The position numbers and the translations under genes were made by a program. Below the pieces are notes generated by a model. The model worked only from the letters and a program-made list of their open reading frames with translations. It was not told where the DNA came from and did no database searches. Source: Atherix ibis (taxonomy: Eukaryota > Arthropoda > Insecta > Diptera > Athericidae). Taken from it: a DNA stretch of 64,000 bases. The DNA is taken from positions 28,622,811 to 28,686,810 of the forward strand of contig OY282605.1 in the NCBI GenBank assembly GCA_958298945.1, given 5' to 3'. Shown here one piece after another: positions 35,622 to 50,600 of this stretch (its first letter is position 1; each line of letters opens with the position of its first letter).

Positions 35622-38600
35622 CTAAACCGGAACGAAATAAATCCAATTGAAAATCAATATTATTGGCCCAGTGAAAGCTATAGGAGCTACTAACATAATA
35701 CTCTTCGACGAAACCTTTCTGCTCCTTGGCGAACGGATTGTCACGAGGTGAATTGTTAGCAAAAATATGTGATGCATGCCTCCACTGAGGATCAGGTGTC
35801 AATGGCCCGTTATTATTAAATTTAATATCTTTAATCTGTACGGCTGTAATAGGACCGTCCATGCTGATTGTTACCGAGAGAAAACCGGAACCTGGACGCA
35901 ACTTCTGTCGCTCGATAGCCTGATCTATTGGAACAACGGTACCACCGTAGCCATGTTTTTCTGTTGTGATCATACCAAGCACAACGTCAGCTCCAGGCGT
36001 TAAACCGAACAAACCATTTCGTGCCTTTAAACATGAAATTTACATTAAAAAAGTTCAGACTATCAGCTTGTGATGTACGCCTCATTTACCTGTACGCACA
36101 TATTTGCGTGTTCGCACATTAACCGCCCTTCGTCTGTAAATCGCCAAGTTTGTGTAGATTTCCTTTGACGATTCGCCGGTCGAACAACCAAACTTGTGTA
36201 CTGCATCGGTTGTGGGGCACGTTCCAAATCGAGCACTAAACGAGGATGGATGTGTGCAGGCGGTTTTCCCGGTTCTGTCGGTGGCGAAGAACCTTCGTGC
36301 TCCAACTGCTTATCTTGATTCATGCGCCAAAGTTGCGACCGATCACCTGGCAATTTGTGCATTAGAATCACACGATTATCACGTACTCCAAGAACCAAAT
36401 TTTGCGTTTCAATATCGTATTCAGCCACCTTGCGGAAATTTTCAGTCGTCGATGCGCTGCGATTAGTAACAAGACAAAAATATCAATTTTCCAAACAATA
36501 TGTACCAAAGTGAATTAGGTACTCACTTGAAAAACGTTCCCTTGAAAGCGATGTAAATGAAATTTTCGTAGGTCATGTTGTGCGACATACCAACGTTCTT
36601 GAGAGAATAACTGTGCCCGACACCGCCTGGCGGTTCGATCTGTAAATACAAGCTGCCCATGGGCTCATCAAGTGCATATGACACTGTCGAATGCGGCCGG
36701 ATTATCGTCCTCCACTGGTGTTTACAGCCCATTTGGAAAAATTTTATCGGCACCTCTGAATAGTTATCCATTCGGATAGGTGGCGGGAGGGCATGGGCAT
36801 CACCGAACAGTAAAAAGTATGTGGCACCCTGTAAAATTATTTCGAGCCGCAAGAAGTGCATGTCACCGAAACTGTTGCGAATATTTATGTAAAGACTATG
36901 CGCTTCATTGATGGGAATGGCGCCTGACCACAAGCATTCTTCGACATCGGGCAAGCGCACACAAAGCATTTGTTCACGATCTAAACGAGGCCAGTGAAAT
37001 GGTAAATGACAGCCTGGAATCGCCTCGATTATCGATGATTTAGCCTCAGGATCCGCCTGTGCACGCACGTTGGTAGAAAATGAAAATTTAGAATTTTTTA
37101 ATAAGAATGAAAAAAAGGTTACAAAAACGTACCAATGATATTGCGTGACATTTTTGTGCGAATTGTAGTTTGTGCGAGCTGCCATTGTATAATTGAAAGC
37201 GCGGCGAAAACGTCACAACACTTGTACGAGCATAGCGACCACGACCACGGCGTACCTCAATCCCAAAAATGAACACTTCGTTTGTATTGGCAGTTTTCAC
37301 TTGTCGATGGATTATATCTTCGTGCAGACTGAATGCCTGCGACCACTGAAAGAATGAAAATTTACTCGTGTGATTAGATAGAAAGTACAGAAACCGAAAC
37401 AAAGAAATACGAACCGATGGATTATTGCCGTAACGCTTTCCTAATCGCATCACTAGTGCGGGAGATGCATCTGGATCGGAAAAAGAGAACATCAGAGGTG
37501 ACAGTAGACGTGCCTGTTCATGTTCAGAAAATTGTCCAGCGGCGTCGAGCGATACTCCCTCCTGTCGGAAGATTAGTGGCAACCCTGTGCGATTGACTAG
37601 CCAGTAAGGTGCACTGATCGTGATCTCCATTCCGCTACCTTTGATGACGTGGATGGACGCCAACAGATACAAAACGCGTTTGTTAACATCGACGAGACGC
37701 ATCTTCAGCTCCGCATAGCCGGTGTGGCCACCTTGTATCGACAATTGTCCCGACTCTGAATAACCATCTAGGATAATATTAAAGTTGACTTCGTCATTTA
37801 GATTCACGTCGAAAATATTTGCGGTGGCGGAAGGTTGGACGCGACCCTGGCCGCACGAGGAAATTTTGTAAATCAAATCGCAACACAGCAGATTGTGTAT
37901 GCGCATCGGTGGTAAAAGGACAACCGTATGCCCAGGCATGTGGTTCATATATTTGTTCGGATAGGCCTCCCGCTTTATTGTTGCCAGAACGTTGAATGTT
38001 TTACGTCTGCTATTCGTACACGTAATCAGCTCCTGTTGAATATCGGAATTATCCATGCATCGTTTCCAATGAATGCTTCGATCGCAAAATTTAAATTGAT
38101 TGTTGATGTTGGCCGCCAACGGCTGATTGTCCCGCTCTAATTGTCGCCAGTTGTCATTGCCCATCAGCATAGCATCGGTTATTTTGCCAATCTGCATATT
38201 ACCATTTAGCTCAGTTTCAGTGCCGTTTGAAGAAGGTACCGGCCGGAAAAAGAGGAATGAGTGTACGTGGCTAAGGGGAATACTGAATCGGTCACCAGCA
38301 CCTACGACAGCTTTTTTTGGCTCTGGCCATTTTTTTACATCCATGTAATTATGTGCGTGCTCCATTTTTAACAGGATCATATGTTCCAGTTGATTAAATA
38401 TGCGCAAAGCTGAACGTACGGTTATTAGTTTCTGTGCAGAGCCCTCCAAAGTTACATCGAATACGATTCGCGAGCGCGGCATAGTAGGGAATTCGGCAAA
38501 CGGTTCACGGTAAGCATGCCGGAAAAACGTACCGACTTTGTCAACGGAAATAGGCCCAATTTCTGACCAGCCATCCAGCCTGACCACAATTTGATGTAAA

Positions 38601-41600
38601 TTTAGTTTGTGTGTGTCCAAATGACGAAGTTTGTTTTGTTCACCGAATGAAAATGGAACCGTATCATTCGGATCGACGGTAATCCACTGACCACGGACAG
38701 TGTTGCTTGAAAGATCAGAATGTGCAACACCTCCAGGTGAGGTTATCATAATTTTGAAACTCAAACGTACGCCGGTATTATTTTGAATCGAGAACGGAAC
38801 AAAGGGACTTCGACGACGGTACGCACTGGGACTGCGGTTGCCGCTTGATAAATACGAAGGTGCTGTACCGCCCTCGTAGTAATCTTGTGTCCAATTTGTT
38901 TGAACCGTTTTCCAAAGCTCAATTATAGTACTCGTTATATTAAGTTTTAGCAAATCTTCTCCAACAATTTTAGTATTTAGACGACTCTGACGATTAGTGC
39001 TTGTTTCGGTGCTATAGCTCCAACTAGAGAAGCATTTCCATGGCTCAATCATTGGCTCCCAACCGCTCAGATGTCGATTGTAGTAATCGCTTGCGAGCAC
39101 CGCTTTTAGGTGTCCCTTACAAAATCCTGACGATGTTGCGGAATAGGCAACAAGTGATGACTGGATATTATCTAATAAGCTGCCCTTCAATTCCTGCTTG
39201 AAGTCCAACTGCGATAGAGAAAATTCTAATAGAGGCACATCTGCATCTTTACAGTCGTCAATTACGCAAATCGATATGCATTGGGCGCTTATTTCAACAG
39301 CAAACACTTCCAACGGACTGTTCGTAGGCTGTAATACTGCGTAACTTTTCTTCGGTTCAGCGTTCTGTGTTAACCAAAGTGCAGCATCATCCAATTGGTA
39401 GCCGCACTGATCTAGAGCTTCTATGCAATCTGCCTCAGTAAAGCCAAGCGCACACAATTTTCCCAACAAAATTCGATAGCCATCTTCGTCGCTGTCACTG
39501 TCGTTATCATTTTTCTGTGCTGTTCTTGTCTGCTTCGGTAATGATTGCAACATTCTTACGATCATCATGACGTCGTGGTAGGACAATCTAATGCAAAATT
39601 GTTTCTGCAGTTGAATCTTAAAGAGAAAATTAATCTTTTTCACTATTCTTCGCTAAAGAATATTCTCTCGCACAAACATACTAACCTGGAGAATATGATT
39701 TCTTATATCCGCATTTATTGTGATTGGATCAATTATGGACAGAGCCGATTCCTCTTCAAAGCCCAGAATACAAGAGAATAGTTCCAAATTATTCAAATTG
39801 ATTGAAATTGGCTTTTCAATTTTAAGCGAATTAAATGTTAAAACGGTTGTGCTCTAAAAAACCGAAAAATTAATATAAAATAGAAAAAAAAACTGATATT
39901 TTTAAACCTTTAAAATAATCGCATTGGTATCGATTTGATTTGTCTTTTCAACGAATACTAATTCTGAATCGGTTATGTTGAAAATCAATTCCATTGGAAC
40001 ACCTTCAGAAGCAGCCAATGCAGCTGCCAGTGCTGCATCGTTATTTGTGGATGCAGTTGTGGCTGATGAAGGCTGAGATAGTAGCATTCCCTTTGGCTGT
40101 TCAGCATTTTGGCTGAGAAAATCTTTCATATTCTCTAACCAGTCTAGAATAGCCATTAAACGCATATTATTCAGAAGCACCGTAAATTTGGTGTGATCGT
40201 TTCGCTTGCGACTGTGCACCTCAGCCTGAACTAAATTTCTGCCTGGCCTAATATCGATCGGCTGGAGAATATTATGAAACACATTTTTCGGTGCGGGATC
40301 TTTATGGAAACGCGAATCTCGCACCAAAATCTCTTGTGATATCAAATCAATATCCTGTGAGCCATCACTGTACGTATCAATCTTCAAACTGGACTTTATG
40401 AAATTAATACACGCCAACATGGTTTGTGCAGAGCCCTCTATTTTCGATTCCAATGGCTGTCCCCCCGTCGACCACAACAATAGCATCGATACATTTTCTA
40501 AATCCAAGTTGATAGACATGCTCGTCCAAGAGTACCTTTCATGAGATTTCTATAACAATTAAATACAAAAAGAAAGTGCATTAGAAAAAATTCCGAATAA
40601 CAAAATGTCAACATTATTTTTTCTACTACCTCATCTTCAACGGCATTTAAGTTCAAACGGCTTTCGGGAAAACTCAAATTGGTCGTGTAGATATCATCGA
40701 TTGGCTCTCCCAAATTGTACGATAAAAATCCGCGCACCAATTTGTATTGGTCGATATCAAGAATGACTTCGAGACGAGACAATGTACCCTGAACACTGAA
40801 GTCGGGACAATTGTGACTCTTCCACGAGTCCATATTTCTCTCGATTTGCAGTTTCAAATGGCATTTGTCCTTCAGCATACTATCACCTTGACGGATGATC
40901 CAATAGCTACCCATGTCCAAGCAAATATTTGGACAATTCTCAGCATTAATATCCTCGTTGCACTTGGACCAACGACTACCCGCAAAAAGGTCCGTATTTA
41001 CCAGATCAATGTGCATCACATCAAGTATTTCATCCAGTAATGTCGTATCTTTTTTAATACTGATCACATCTTGTTCGCTTGCCAAATGGAAATTATTCTT
41101 TAATGAAAATTGACCCAAATCTGCAACGATTACTTCGTTGCTTTGATAGCTCGACGGCAGTAAAATGATTGGTGAACCGGCATTTATCTCCAAACCCAAT
41201 TGTGTTGGACGTTGTTGCAAGTAGAATCGTGAGTCCGATGACGTCAATTTTCGCATCACCGGCTGAAATATTAAACTTTTCAGCAAAATATAACAATTAA
41301 TTTAGTACTTACAGTTTGTATTTGTAAAAATTCTTTAATAAATTCTTGTATTTCCATAACAAATCGTTTCGTATGAACGTATCGCACCGATGACATTTGC
41401 ACCGTCAGTTTCGCATCTTTATTCAGTGTTCGACGATTGTTCTTTTCGTTCTCTCTAAAATTTCAAATAATAATGAAAATTTATTAACAAAAAAAAAACA
41501 ACAACAAATAAATGAAAGCAATATCAGCATTCAAATACTAAATATTAATTTGAAAATAAAATAAAAAACTGAAAAACATATTTTTTTATAAATTTACCGT

Positions 41601-44600
41601 TTGTAAAGGAATTTTAGTGCCTCAGTTCCACTAGTTAGGAATCGTTCGCGATAAATTCCACCGTACGGCGTCAAGTCAAATAATGAAACTGATCCTAATC
41701 GGCCCTTTACAGTTTTTGCATTATGCTGTTTCGATATTAAAAATGATGCATTCGAAATATTGGTCTTTGCTATTTCGGACGCTTTACGTACAAGCACCAA
41801 ATTCAAAGAACGAATTTTTATATCCAATTCTGTATTGCCTTCCATGTGATCTTTAAGAAAAATAAAATTTCGAAATGTAGACTTGTCACCCCCCTTCTTC
41901 TTGGCTGATATACACGAACTTACCTTTTGATTGTGTAGGAATGCTCTTCTCCTCTTTTGAATGATTGATTTCTGCGTCATCATCTGACATGAGACCAAAA
42001 AAGTCAAGTAACACAAACCATCGATCAACAGAAATGATCAAGTCAAGGCAGTTGAAGTCGATCGAGCTTGTCTGCCGCAGAGAATTGTATTGAGTACTAA
42101 AATCTGGACAACTCGGATCTACAATCAAGGCGGAATATATAACCAGATTATTCTCTTTCATTCTCGGTTGAGGAGATGGTGGCGGTGTTTCTGGATAGAG
42201 TGGTGTGTGCGAACTATCAGTGGCCGAGTGTACAGGTTTAGGAGTTATTAGGTGGGGTGGTTGATGAGGTAATTTTTCAAAGACTGCATATGCTTCTAAA
42301 TGTTCTGGCAGAGATCCTGTAATTGTGTCATCTCGGAAATGAAATTTTGTCAAATTCGGACACGAAGAGGAAATGGAGGAGTTGACACGTGATGCCTGAT
42401 TTTCTGACGATGAAGAGATTACCATCTGGCGATGTCTAGAATCTATTGGACACAGCAGATCCTCCATTAAGATGGACTGCAATGATATCTGCAAACCTGT
42501 CTCGTACAAAGTGTTCTTATCGTAGTTAACTGTAAACTCCCGAAACGAGATTTCAATCAATGGTGTATTTTGCGTGTCTTTTAGTTGAATAATAAATGTC
42601 GGCAGTTCGAATTGGATCTTTGGCTCCATGTACTTTCGTTTTTCGATATCGTTGGCTGTAGTTCCACTATAATATGATGCTTCTGCGTAATTTATGGATC
42701 CCAAATCGAAGCCCGGTGACATATCTTCATCGTTCTGCACTTGTCCTGCCGCCGCAGTGCGACACAGTTTCATATCAACCGGCGGTTGAACCAAGTCATT
42801 CGGAACTTTAAAAATATTATCCACAGTCTCAAGTAATTGTTCATATTGTTGACGCGACAGCGACAATTGCAGTGGTTGCGTAACACTTCCATTTACCTAA
42901 CAAATATGAATTTATTAACATTAACTGATTGATTTTAAAAAGAAAAGAAATTGTTTAAATCCACAGCCAATAATGAACATGTTGTTGCGTACAAAACAAT
43001 TCTACTTACATTCAAAATATCTTTAAATAAAGCAACACCTTCAGCTGTTTGTCCGGCATTTTCTAACGTTTTTGATATTTTTAATCGGATTGCGGTGTCG
43101 TGCAGTATTGCCACAGAATCTGATTTGCAAGAATAGAATTCTTCAGCTCTGGGCAAGGCGGATCTGTTCAAACATCAACCATTTCAATTTAAAATTAACA
43201 AAAGAAAAAAAAACAACAAAAAATTACATTCGACAATCCTTTCTCTTGCTAGTGTCCAATGAAAATATGTTCATATTCCGTACATCGATTGAATATGTAT
43301 CGGCAACCGGTTGTCCATCTTCACCATAATCTATACTCTGTTTAAGAGCCTGTTCGGCAGCAGCCAATTCAATTTCCTCGTCCATTTGAAAGTCATTAAA
43401 CGTTACAATCGGTATTTGCTCCTCGTTTATCGTGAACATTTCCCTTTCTTCTACCGAATCCTGTTGTCGTGAGATTGCCGTTCTATTGGTGATTGTGATT
43501 TTTCCAAGATGGGCAACAAGCACTTGCGGACTAGAACTGGAACGTGGCATAACAACAACTGGTGTATCCAAGACCATGTCTAAACTACAATTTAGAAAAG
43601 AAAAAAAACGAGAAAAGAGTCCATAATTAACATTCTTTTTAATAGTATTTTCATCTCAAAATAGAATAGGAACAATATTGATTTTTGATTTTTACAAAAA
43701 AACTGTCTTTTTAACTAGTATTATTTAAAAAAAACCATCCCTTTTTTTTCAACTTGAATTTAACAACGCCATCTATACGTGGCTAGTTAATTAGTTTAAA
43801 CATTAGTGATGAACTTCTTTTAACTTTTATCTCTCAACAGTGAGCTTATCAATCGAAGGGAAGATAATCGACTGTATAGAAATTGAAGCTTACCTTACTT
43901 GATGCTTTTTTGATCGTCGTTTCTTCTTTAGCGTAAAATTCAAATAAACATCATTGGTTTCTCTATTAAACGGGGAATTATCAGGTGATATTCCGAAGCC
44001 ATCGCGATCCTGAATTTGAACCAAACCAAAGGCCATATTGGTTGCTTTTTCCCGTATTGATCTGGCTAGATTTCTGATCATTTACATAAGTAATCGAATA
44101 GAAAATAATCCAAATTAGCTGCATTTAAATATCGACTAAAAACTAAATTGATTACTTGAGGTTGTGTTTAAATTCCGTAGCACACCAGCTTAGCTCTTGC
44201 ATGAAACGTGCACAATGCGTATACCAAACGGACGCCATACGAATTTTTATTGTTATCAAGGCACGTAGATCTTTGGAGATTTTAAAGGAGAGCGCTTTCG
44301 TTTGTATAACTTCATCTTTGGTTTGATTTATGGTGCCGTAGACCTCTTCGGTAAGCGAACTGAGAAGATCGCGTTTGATTGCTGGCAACTCTGTGAGTGG
44401 ATCTTTTCCAATCGACAGGATTCTTTGATGATTAACACCTTCCGGTGTTAAATCAAGTACTTGCAGACCACCAAGTGACCCTTCAACAGTGGTTTCTGGT
44501 CCGAGTGTAGCATGAATTCTGGCTTCGCTCATTGTGAACGTTCCCACTTTCCGACCCACCAGGTAAGTGTCTCTCATCAAAGCCCGAAGAATTAACACAT

Positions 44601-47600
44601 TCAGTCGATGAAAGTCGAAATTAATTTCCGTTCGAATCACATTTTGACCGTCTTCTTCGGTTTCTTTAGCAACTGTTGATGCTTCCGTCCTCTTACTTAG
44701 CTCATCGTTTTCTTTCAAATTTGTTGCGCTTTTATTTGGGCGTACCGTACTTGGAAATATTCGCTTAATAAAGTCCATCAGTTCAACTATTGTTTCTTGA
44801 TTGGCTGGTAAGATTTAATGATTTTTTTATTCATATTTTTTTCTATTTTCTAATAAGGATGATATAATTATTTCTCAAGTGATTACTTACCAATAATGTC
44901 GAGATTATTGAATTGAATGTTCGCAATTTGCAATTTTTCTCCGATATCATCAGCGGTTATGAAAATCATTTCGATTGTGATGAGCGCATCTAAATCATCC
45001 AAAGATGACCAATTTTCTAATTTGTTTTTTTTTTTGGTTTTTTTTGGAAGGAGGACAATTTTCAACACAAACAAAATCCGGAAATTAAAAAAAAATAAAC
45101 AAAAGGAAAAAATTAAAACCAAACAACTTAAAAAGGATAAAAAATTATTTTTACCACAGGATGAAGAAAAATTTGAGGTAGAAACTGACCTAAAAAAAGG
45201 AATTGTAAGGATCTGACTTAAAAAAGTCTATTTGAGGAAACAACTTCTCGTTGGAGCTTGCAAAATTAGGGTTTTAGATAACGCAATAAATTTCACCTTT
45301 AAAGTGGAGATAAAATTTAACTTCAGAGTCGACAAAAATCACGACCTTGGAGCTTTGACGTAAACGCCAACCAAATTAATTAATTTTCATTAATAAAAGT
45401 TGATGATTTCAACCTTAAATCGGAGAATCTTTTATACAAAAGATAAAAAAAATAATTTCAAATTGACTTTAATGCCAACCTTAATTTTTACTATTAACTT
45501 CAACAGAACTAATTAAATTCACTCTAAAGAGTATTTTTTTTATGGAGATAATTATGTGCAGAGCTGTACACCAGAAAACAATCTCATTTACTATTTTTTT
45601 CTTGCTTTTATAAAGAATCCTTTTATGAATTTATTCAAATCTAAACAAAGATTAAAAAAGTAAATAGTTTAAAAAAATAATAACGCGATAAAATATTCAA
45701 TAAAATTATATAGAAATAAAAATCTAACTAAAAAAAGGGTCTAATGTTAACATAAAACAAAAGGTCTTGAAAGGAGAAAATATTATTATCATAAAGTCGA
45801 TTTATACCTTTTTGTAGATCTCCGATTGCTTTTGTTATAGTTTGTGGACTTGTTGGCCGTCTGTCTTGATAGCAATCAGGTGAGCCCGGTGACATTGGAG
45901 ATGATGGTTCACTTTGTTTTAAGCTGCCAGACACACTATCGATTCTACAATGTGAATAAGGAAAATTTTCAGTTTCATTTCAGATGAATAACCGTTGGTC
46001 AAGCGTAAAATTATGTACCCAACATGTCGATGACTAGCTACCAAAAGTTCGAAATCTTGACCGTAAGACTGAATAGCATCAGCAAGAAGCAGACCGTGAA
46101 CTGATAGTGAAATTGTGGTCTCAAGTAAGCGTTTGTTAAAGCCGGCACGCACACCAGTCACTTGGAGTTCGACAATACTTCGACCACGCGATTGTACCTC
46201 CAAGGACATCTGATCGATAACGAATTGCAGAATGATTAGATTGGAGATTGCAGAATCCTGTTGGGAATGAAGCGTCTCCTCGGTGGATGTATCATCAATG
46301 AGGAATTCCGTTTGTTCCAAGTCTGGTGAACTATTAGGCGATCGGAAGGACGATGGTGCCGAATTTTCCGACAAAATGTCAAGAAAATGTGTTAGCGCCG
46401 ATATCTTATACTCATTTACATGTACAACTAGACGCGGCAAAGTGCCAAATAACGTTACTGCCGGATATTGTGGATCCACTGTATTTACAACACGGCGCTC
46501 CAGTTGCAATGAAATGTTGAAACGATCCAGAACATGAAGTGATGACGTGCCTTTTGTGCTCGCATTGCCCCATCGGTCCTTCCCTTTGAACACGAGCATT
46601 TGCAGATCGGTCAAGTCAATCGTGTACTTGTCGTACATTTTATCGTACAATGCACTCTCAAGGCCATTACCAGCGCCATAACTACACCCTGAAAATATTG
46701 GCTTTACTTCATCTTCGGAGATATCTTGAATAGCTGAGCATAACGTCGGAGACGTGGTCGTGCTCTCTTCAGAGCCTGGCGGTGTCGAACATGGTGTCAT
46801 AAATGCATCTTCATCCTCACTATCAAGATAATGTAGCTTCACGATTGACTTATTATTCAAAAGCGAACTGTTCTCATGATTCTTTTGCTGTCGCATAAAA
46901 TTTTGGGTAGAGTTTTTCAACAACTGGAATCGCCCAAAATCAATTAGAACAATTGACGTACTGCGATTGCTTAAATTCTCAGCGAAAATAATCTGAGGCG
47001 CACAAATGTCAATTTCCAACGACCATGATTTTCGTTGTCGCTAAAACAAACAAAAATCAACAATAAAAATTATACAACAGAAAAAAACTTCTTCCAAGCA
47101 AATTTCCTACCAAATCGCCATCAAGAATATTTTTGCAATTTTTAATTAGCTTCAATTTCGTTCTTGTCTTCATTGCTTCGATTCTTTGCTTAGCGCTAAG
47201 CATTTGCACTGGTTTTGTTATGAAATCGACCAGCCACCTCAGCGCTCCTGGATTGTACACAACATCAAGCGGTCTAGTCTTCACAACCAATCGATAATCG
47301 GCATTGTACGCTAACGGTTTGCGTTCGTATTGCAAATAGAAAAGGGGATCGGAGCAGCCTTCCACTTCATTTCGTGCACTCTCCTTTGTTTTCTGACTGG
47401 CGAAGTGGTAAGTGCTTGCGGCCATCGATTCTTTCACTTGAGCCTTAATCAATTCGGGAAATTCCGTATCGGCGGTGATGCGGTCTTTAACACGAATTGA
47501 ACCTAGCGACAGGCTAACAAGGTGTGATCCAGAACGTGGACGAGCTTCGATACTAAGCATCAACGTAATGAAATGCATCTCCATCATGGTAGTGATCTCG

Positions 47601-50600
47601 TTGGTCACCATATTTGCACTACAAACATTTAACATACCATTTCGCAAGACAAATTCAAAGCGCCCGAACACTGCGTCCCGCTTCAACAGCGAATTATTAT
47701 CAGCTGGCCCGGCTGCCAGTGCATTCAACAAATCATCTTCGAAGGTAACTTGATCCAAATCGACTGATGCATCGCTTGTACTGACCTCCTGTCCAATTTC
47801 AGACTCAGTTGAAGTGTTTGTGGGCGTCTTATTTCCATACCAACCCCACCATTGTGGGAACCATTGGAATAACATTTCACGACCACGATTATCTCGTTGC
47901 CCCTGCGACTTATCATCATCCGGGACACAAAGAAGGCTTATTCTCCGCAGCGCCTTCAAATCTTCCAATTCTCGTTTGATTTCAAACTCGGTCTTAAAAT
48001 CCTTATCGTCCGGTATCAGATTTTCATTCGGATTGATGATTAATTTCATGCACAATTTCAAATAACGGATATTCTCACGACCAATTAACCTCTTTTGCTC
48101 CGGACTCTGATGGTTGTAGCCATGACACCTCGCTGCGTACCTCCACCAAAGGCAGGCTTTCTCTTTAATTTTGCAACGCGGTCTGTATAAGCGATAGCGA
48201 CGAATCCGCGCTAAATCATCAATTCCTCGAAAACATTCTACTATTTGGGAATATTGGAGCTAAAATCGAAGATAGGTTTTTAGTTTAGTGGCTTTTCACG
48301 ATCAAAGCTTTTTTTTTGAACTCACATCGCTGAGTGAAAAATTCACTTCATTAACGATCACCTCACAGAAAAATCTCGGGCGACTTCTTGTTCTGAGCGG
48401 CGTTTCACTACGATCCTGTTTGAGTCGTGCCTGTCCACTGATGGGATACACAACATAACAGTGTTTATTGGTGGAAAGGAATTTCTTTGAAATGTTCTGC
48501 AATTGAAAAGATTTCGATAAATTTCCACGTTGGTCAAATAATTCAAGAAAACTCACCTCGAGACTCTCAGCCTCATTTTTGGTCGGTGTTGCGCCCTTCT
48601 CAAGTTGATCCCAATAAACAGAAAATGATTTCAGCTCAACGAGTTTAAATGAGGCAATATTTTGCGTGTTTGTAGCCTTCGGATCCCAGTTCGAATCACA
48701 GCTTTGCGCCGTTAGAGAGTCTAGAATCAATCCGAAAGCAAAATACACATTTGGAACTGTGATGGAGTCCTCATATCGAATGTGAACGTCATTGATCTTC
48801 AGTTGCAAATTCTCAATGATGTTCGTCATCACTCCGGTGCCATAACTCAACCAGCCGGAATATGACGATGCGTAGTAGTTGTTTTCGATGTTCGCTTCCC
48901 GTTGGGCACGCCATTTCGCCTCAATGTTCGATAGTTCCATGAGTTTGTAATTGAAATAGGCTTCATCTTCCTTTTCGGCGTCCCAATCGTTCAGCGCTAT
49001 CGGTGCAATGACAATGTGAATTTTCTCTAGGATAATACACCATGGGGCAGTGCGAAATTGACGAATGGGCACTTGTAGCTTTATTTTACCAATTGTGCCC
49101 TGTTGAACTTGTAACGGAAGTCCCAAGTGACGGAGTGCATCTCGACGTAATGGAACATTTTCCAACTCAACTTCACCTGAAAAATGTGAAGGGAAAATAA
49201 GATAAATTTATCTGTAAAAAAAAAGTTCTTAAAAAAGAAATAGAAAAAATTTCAAATAAGAAATTATCCTTAAAATATTGGAAAATTTCGTTTTGTAAAG
49301 TGTTTTTTTTTAAATTGATTTTTATGCTTAAACAAATTTTATTTTTATTTAAAACAAATTTTTTACTTAAAATAGTTCTTATCTTAATCAAAAATAGTTT
49401 TTTTTTTACTACGAAAAAAAGTCGATTTTGTTAATTTAAAATTGCATTTTGTGGAGAAAAGAAATTTCTAAATTTACAAGTATTTTTTTCTGCTCCAAAT
49501 TTTTACAACCAAAATAGGTGTTTATTTACACTTATCCGTACAAATAATTAAAAACTAAATTTATAAAAACAAAACATAAAAAACTATTTTACGCATTTCG
49601 TGAAAATACGCCGATTGTGTGCTTGAACAGCAGGCTTGGAATGCTGCTTTTTGGAACAAATTTTCTTGAGCGTTAAACAGTAATACCCATATATGGGGCT
49701 CCAAAAACCCACATGTGATACAACGAAAAGTGTTTTACTGGGGTGTTCCTTTGAAAATGAAGAAGATACCGCCCCCCCTACCGTCAATTCTGAACACTTT
49801 GGCTATGATAACCACTTTTTTTTGTCCTGAACTTAAAGATTTTAATCCGTATCAAATGTGGCCTTAACAATAGGTGCTAATATTTTATCATTATTGAACG
49901 AAAACTTCACAGGACGCGTAATTTGACTTCAGTATTTGCAATTTGACAACGTTAAACTGTTAATTCTAGATCTAGCCGCAAACAATCATCGGAGCTAAGG
50001 GCATTAAATAAATTTTCCCGAATAACGATAGAATTAAATTCCCAAATATGCGAAAAAGTTATTAAAAAATCACCTCAAAAGGACAAGTTCTACAAGAAGT
50101 TTCGTGATAAAAGTTATAATGAAAATAATTAATTTTTAAAAAAAGCTTAGTTTTAAGCGTGTTTTTTTTCATTTTACTTTACGAAGCACCAATTGGATAA
50201 CTTCTCTAGGAGAATAAAACTTTTTATAACGAGACACAGTCACATCATAAACATAAAGGACTTTAAGATCACTATTGTAAACATAAAAATGAGCATCGCC
50301 AATTTTTCCGAAGTATTTTTGACTAGAAAAAAAAACCAGATTCAATAGGAATTGGGAGGCTTGGTAGACACTCTAGAGTTCTAGTCCATAAGTCCATATT
50401 GGTTTTAGTAAAGCGTCAATTTCATCAAAATCTAAATTTTAAATTTGCACAAGTTTTTTTTAAACTTAAATTTGAACAGGACGCAATCGATAACAAATAT
50501 TGTGCAACAGGTATTCTAATTTTATTTTATGTTTAAAATTAAATTGATACAAAAATGAGAAAAATTAATCAGAATTCAATTCAGGTAAAATAAATTGAAA

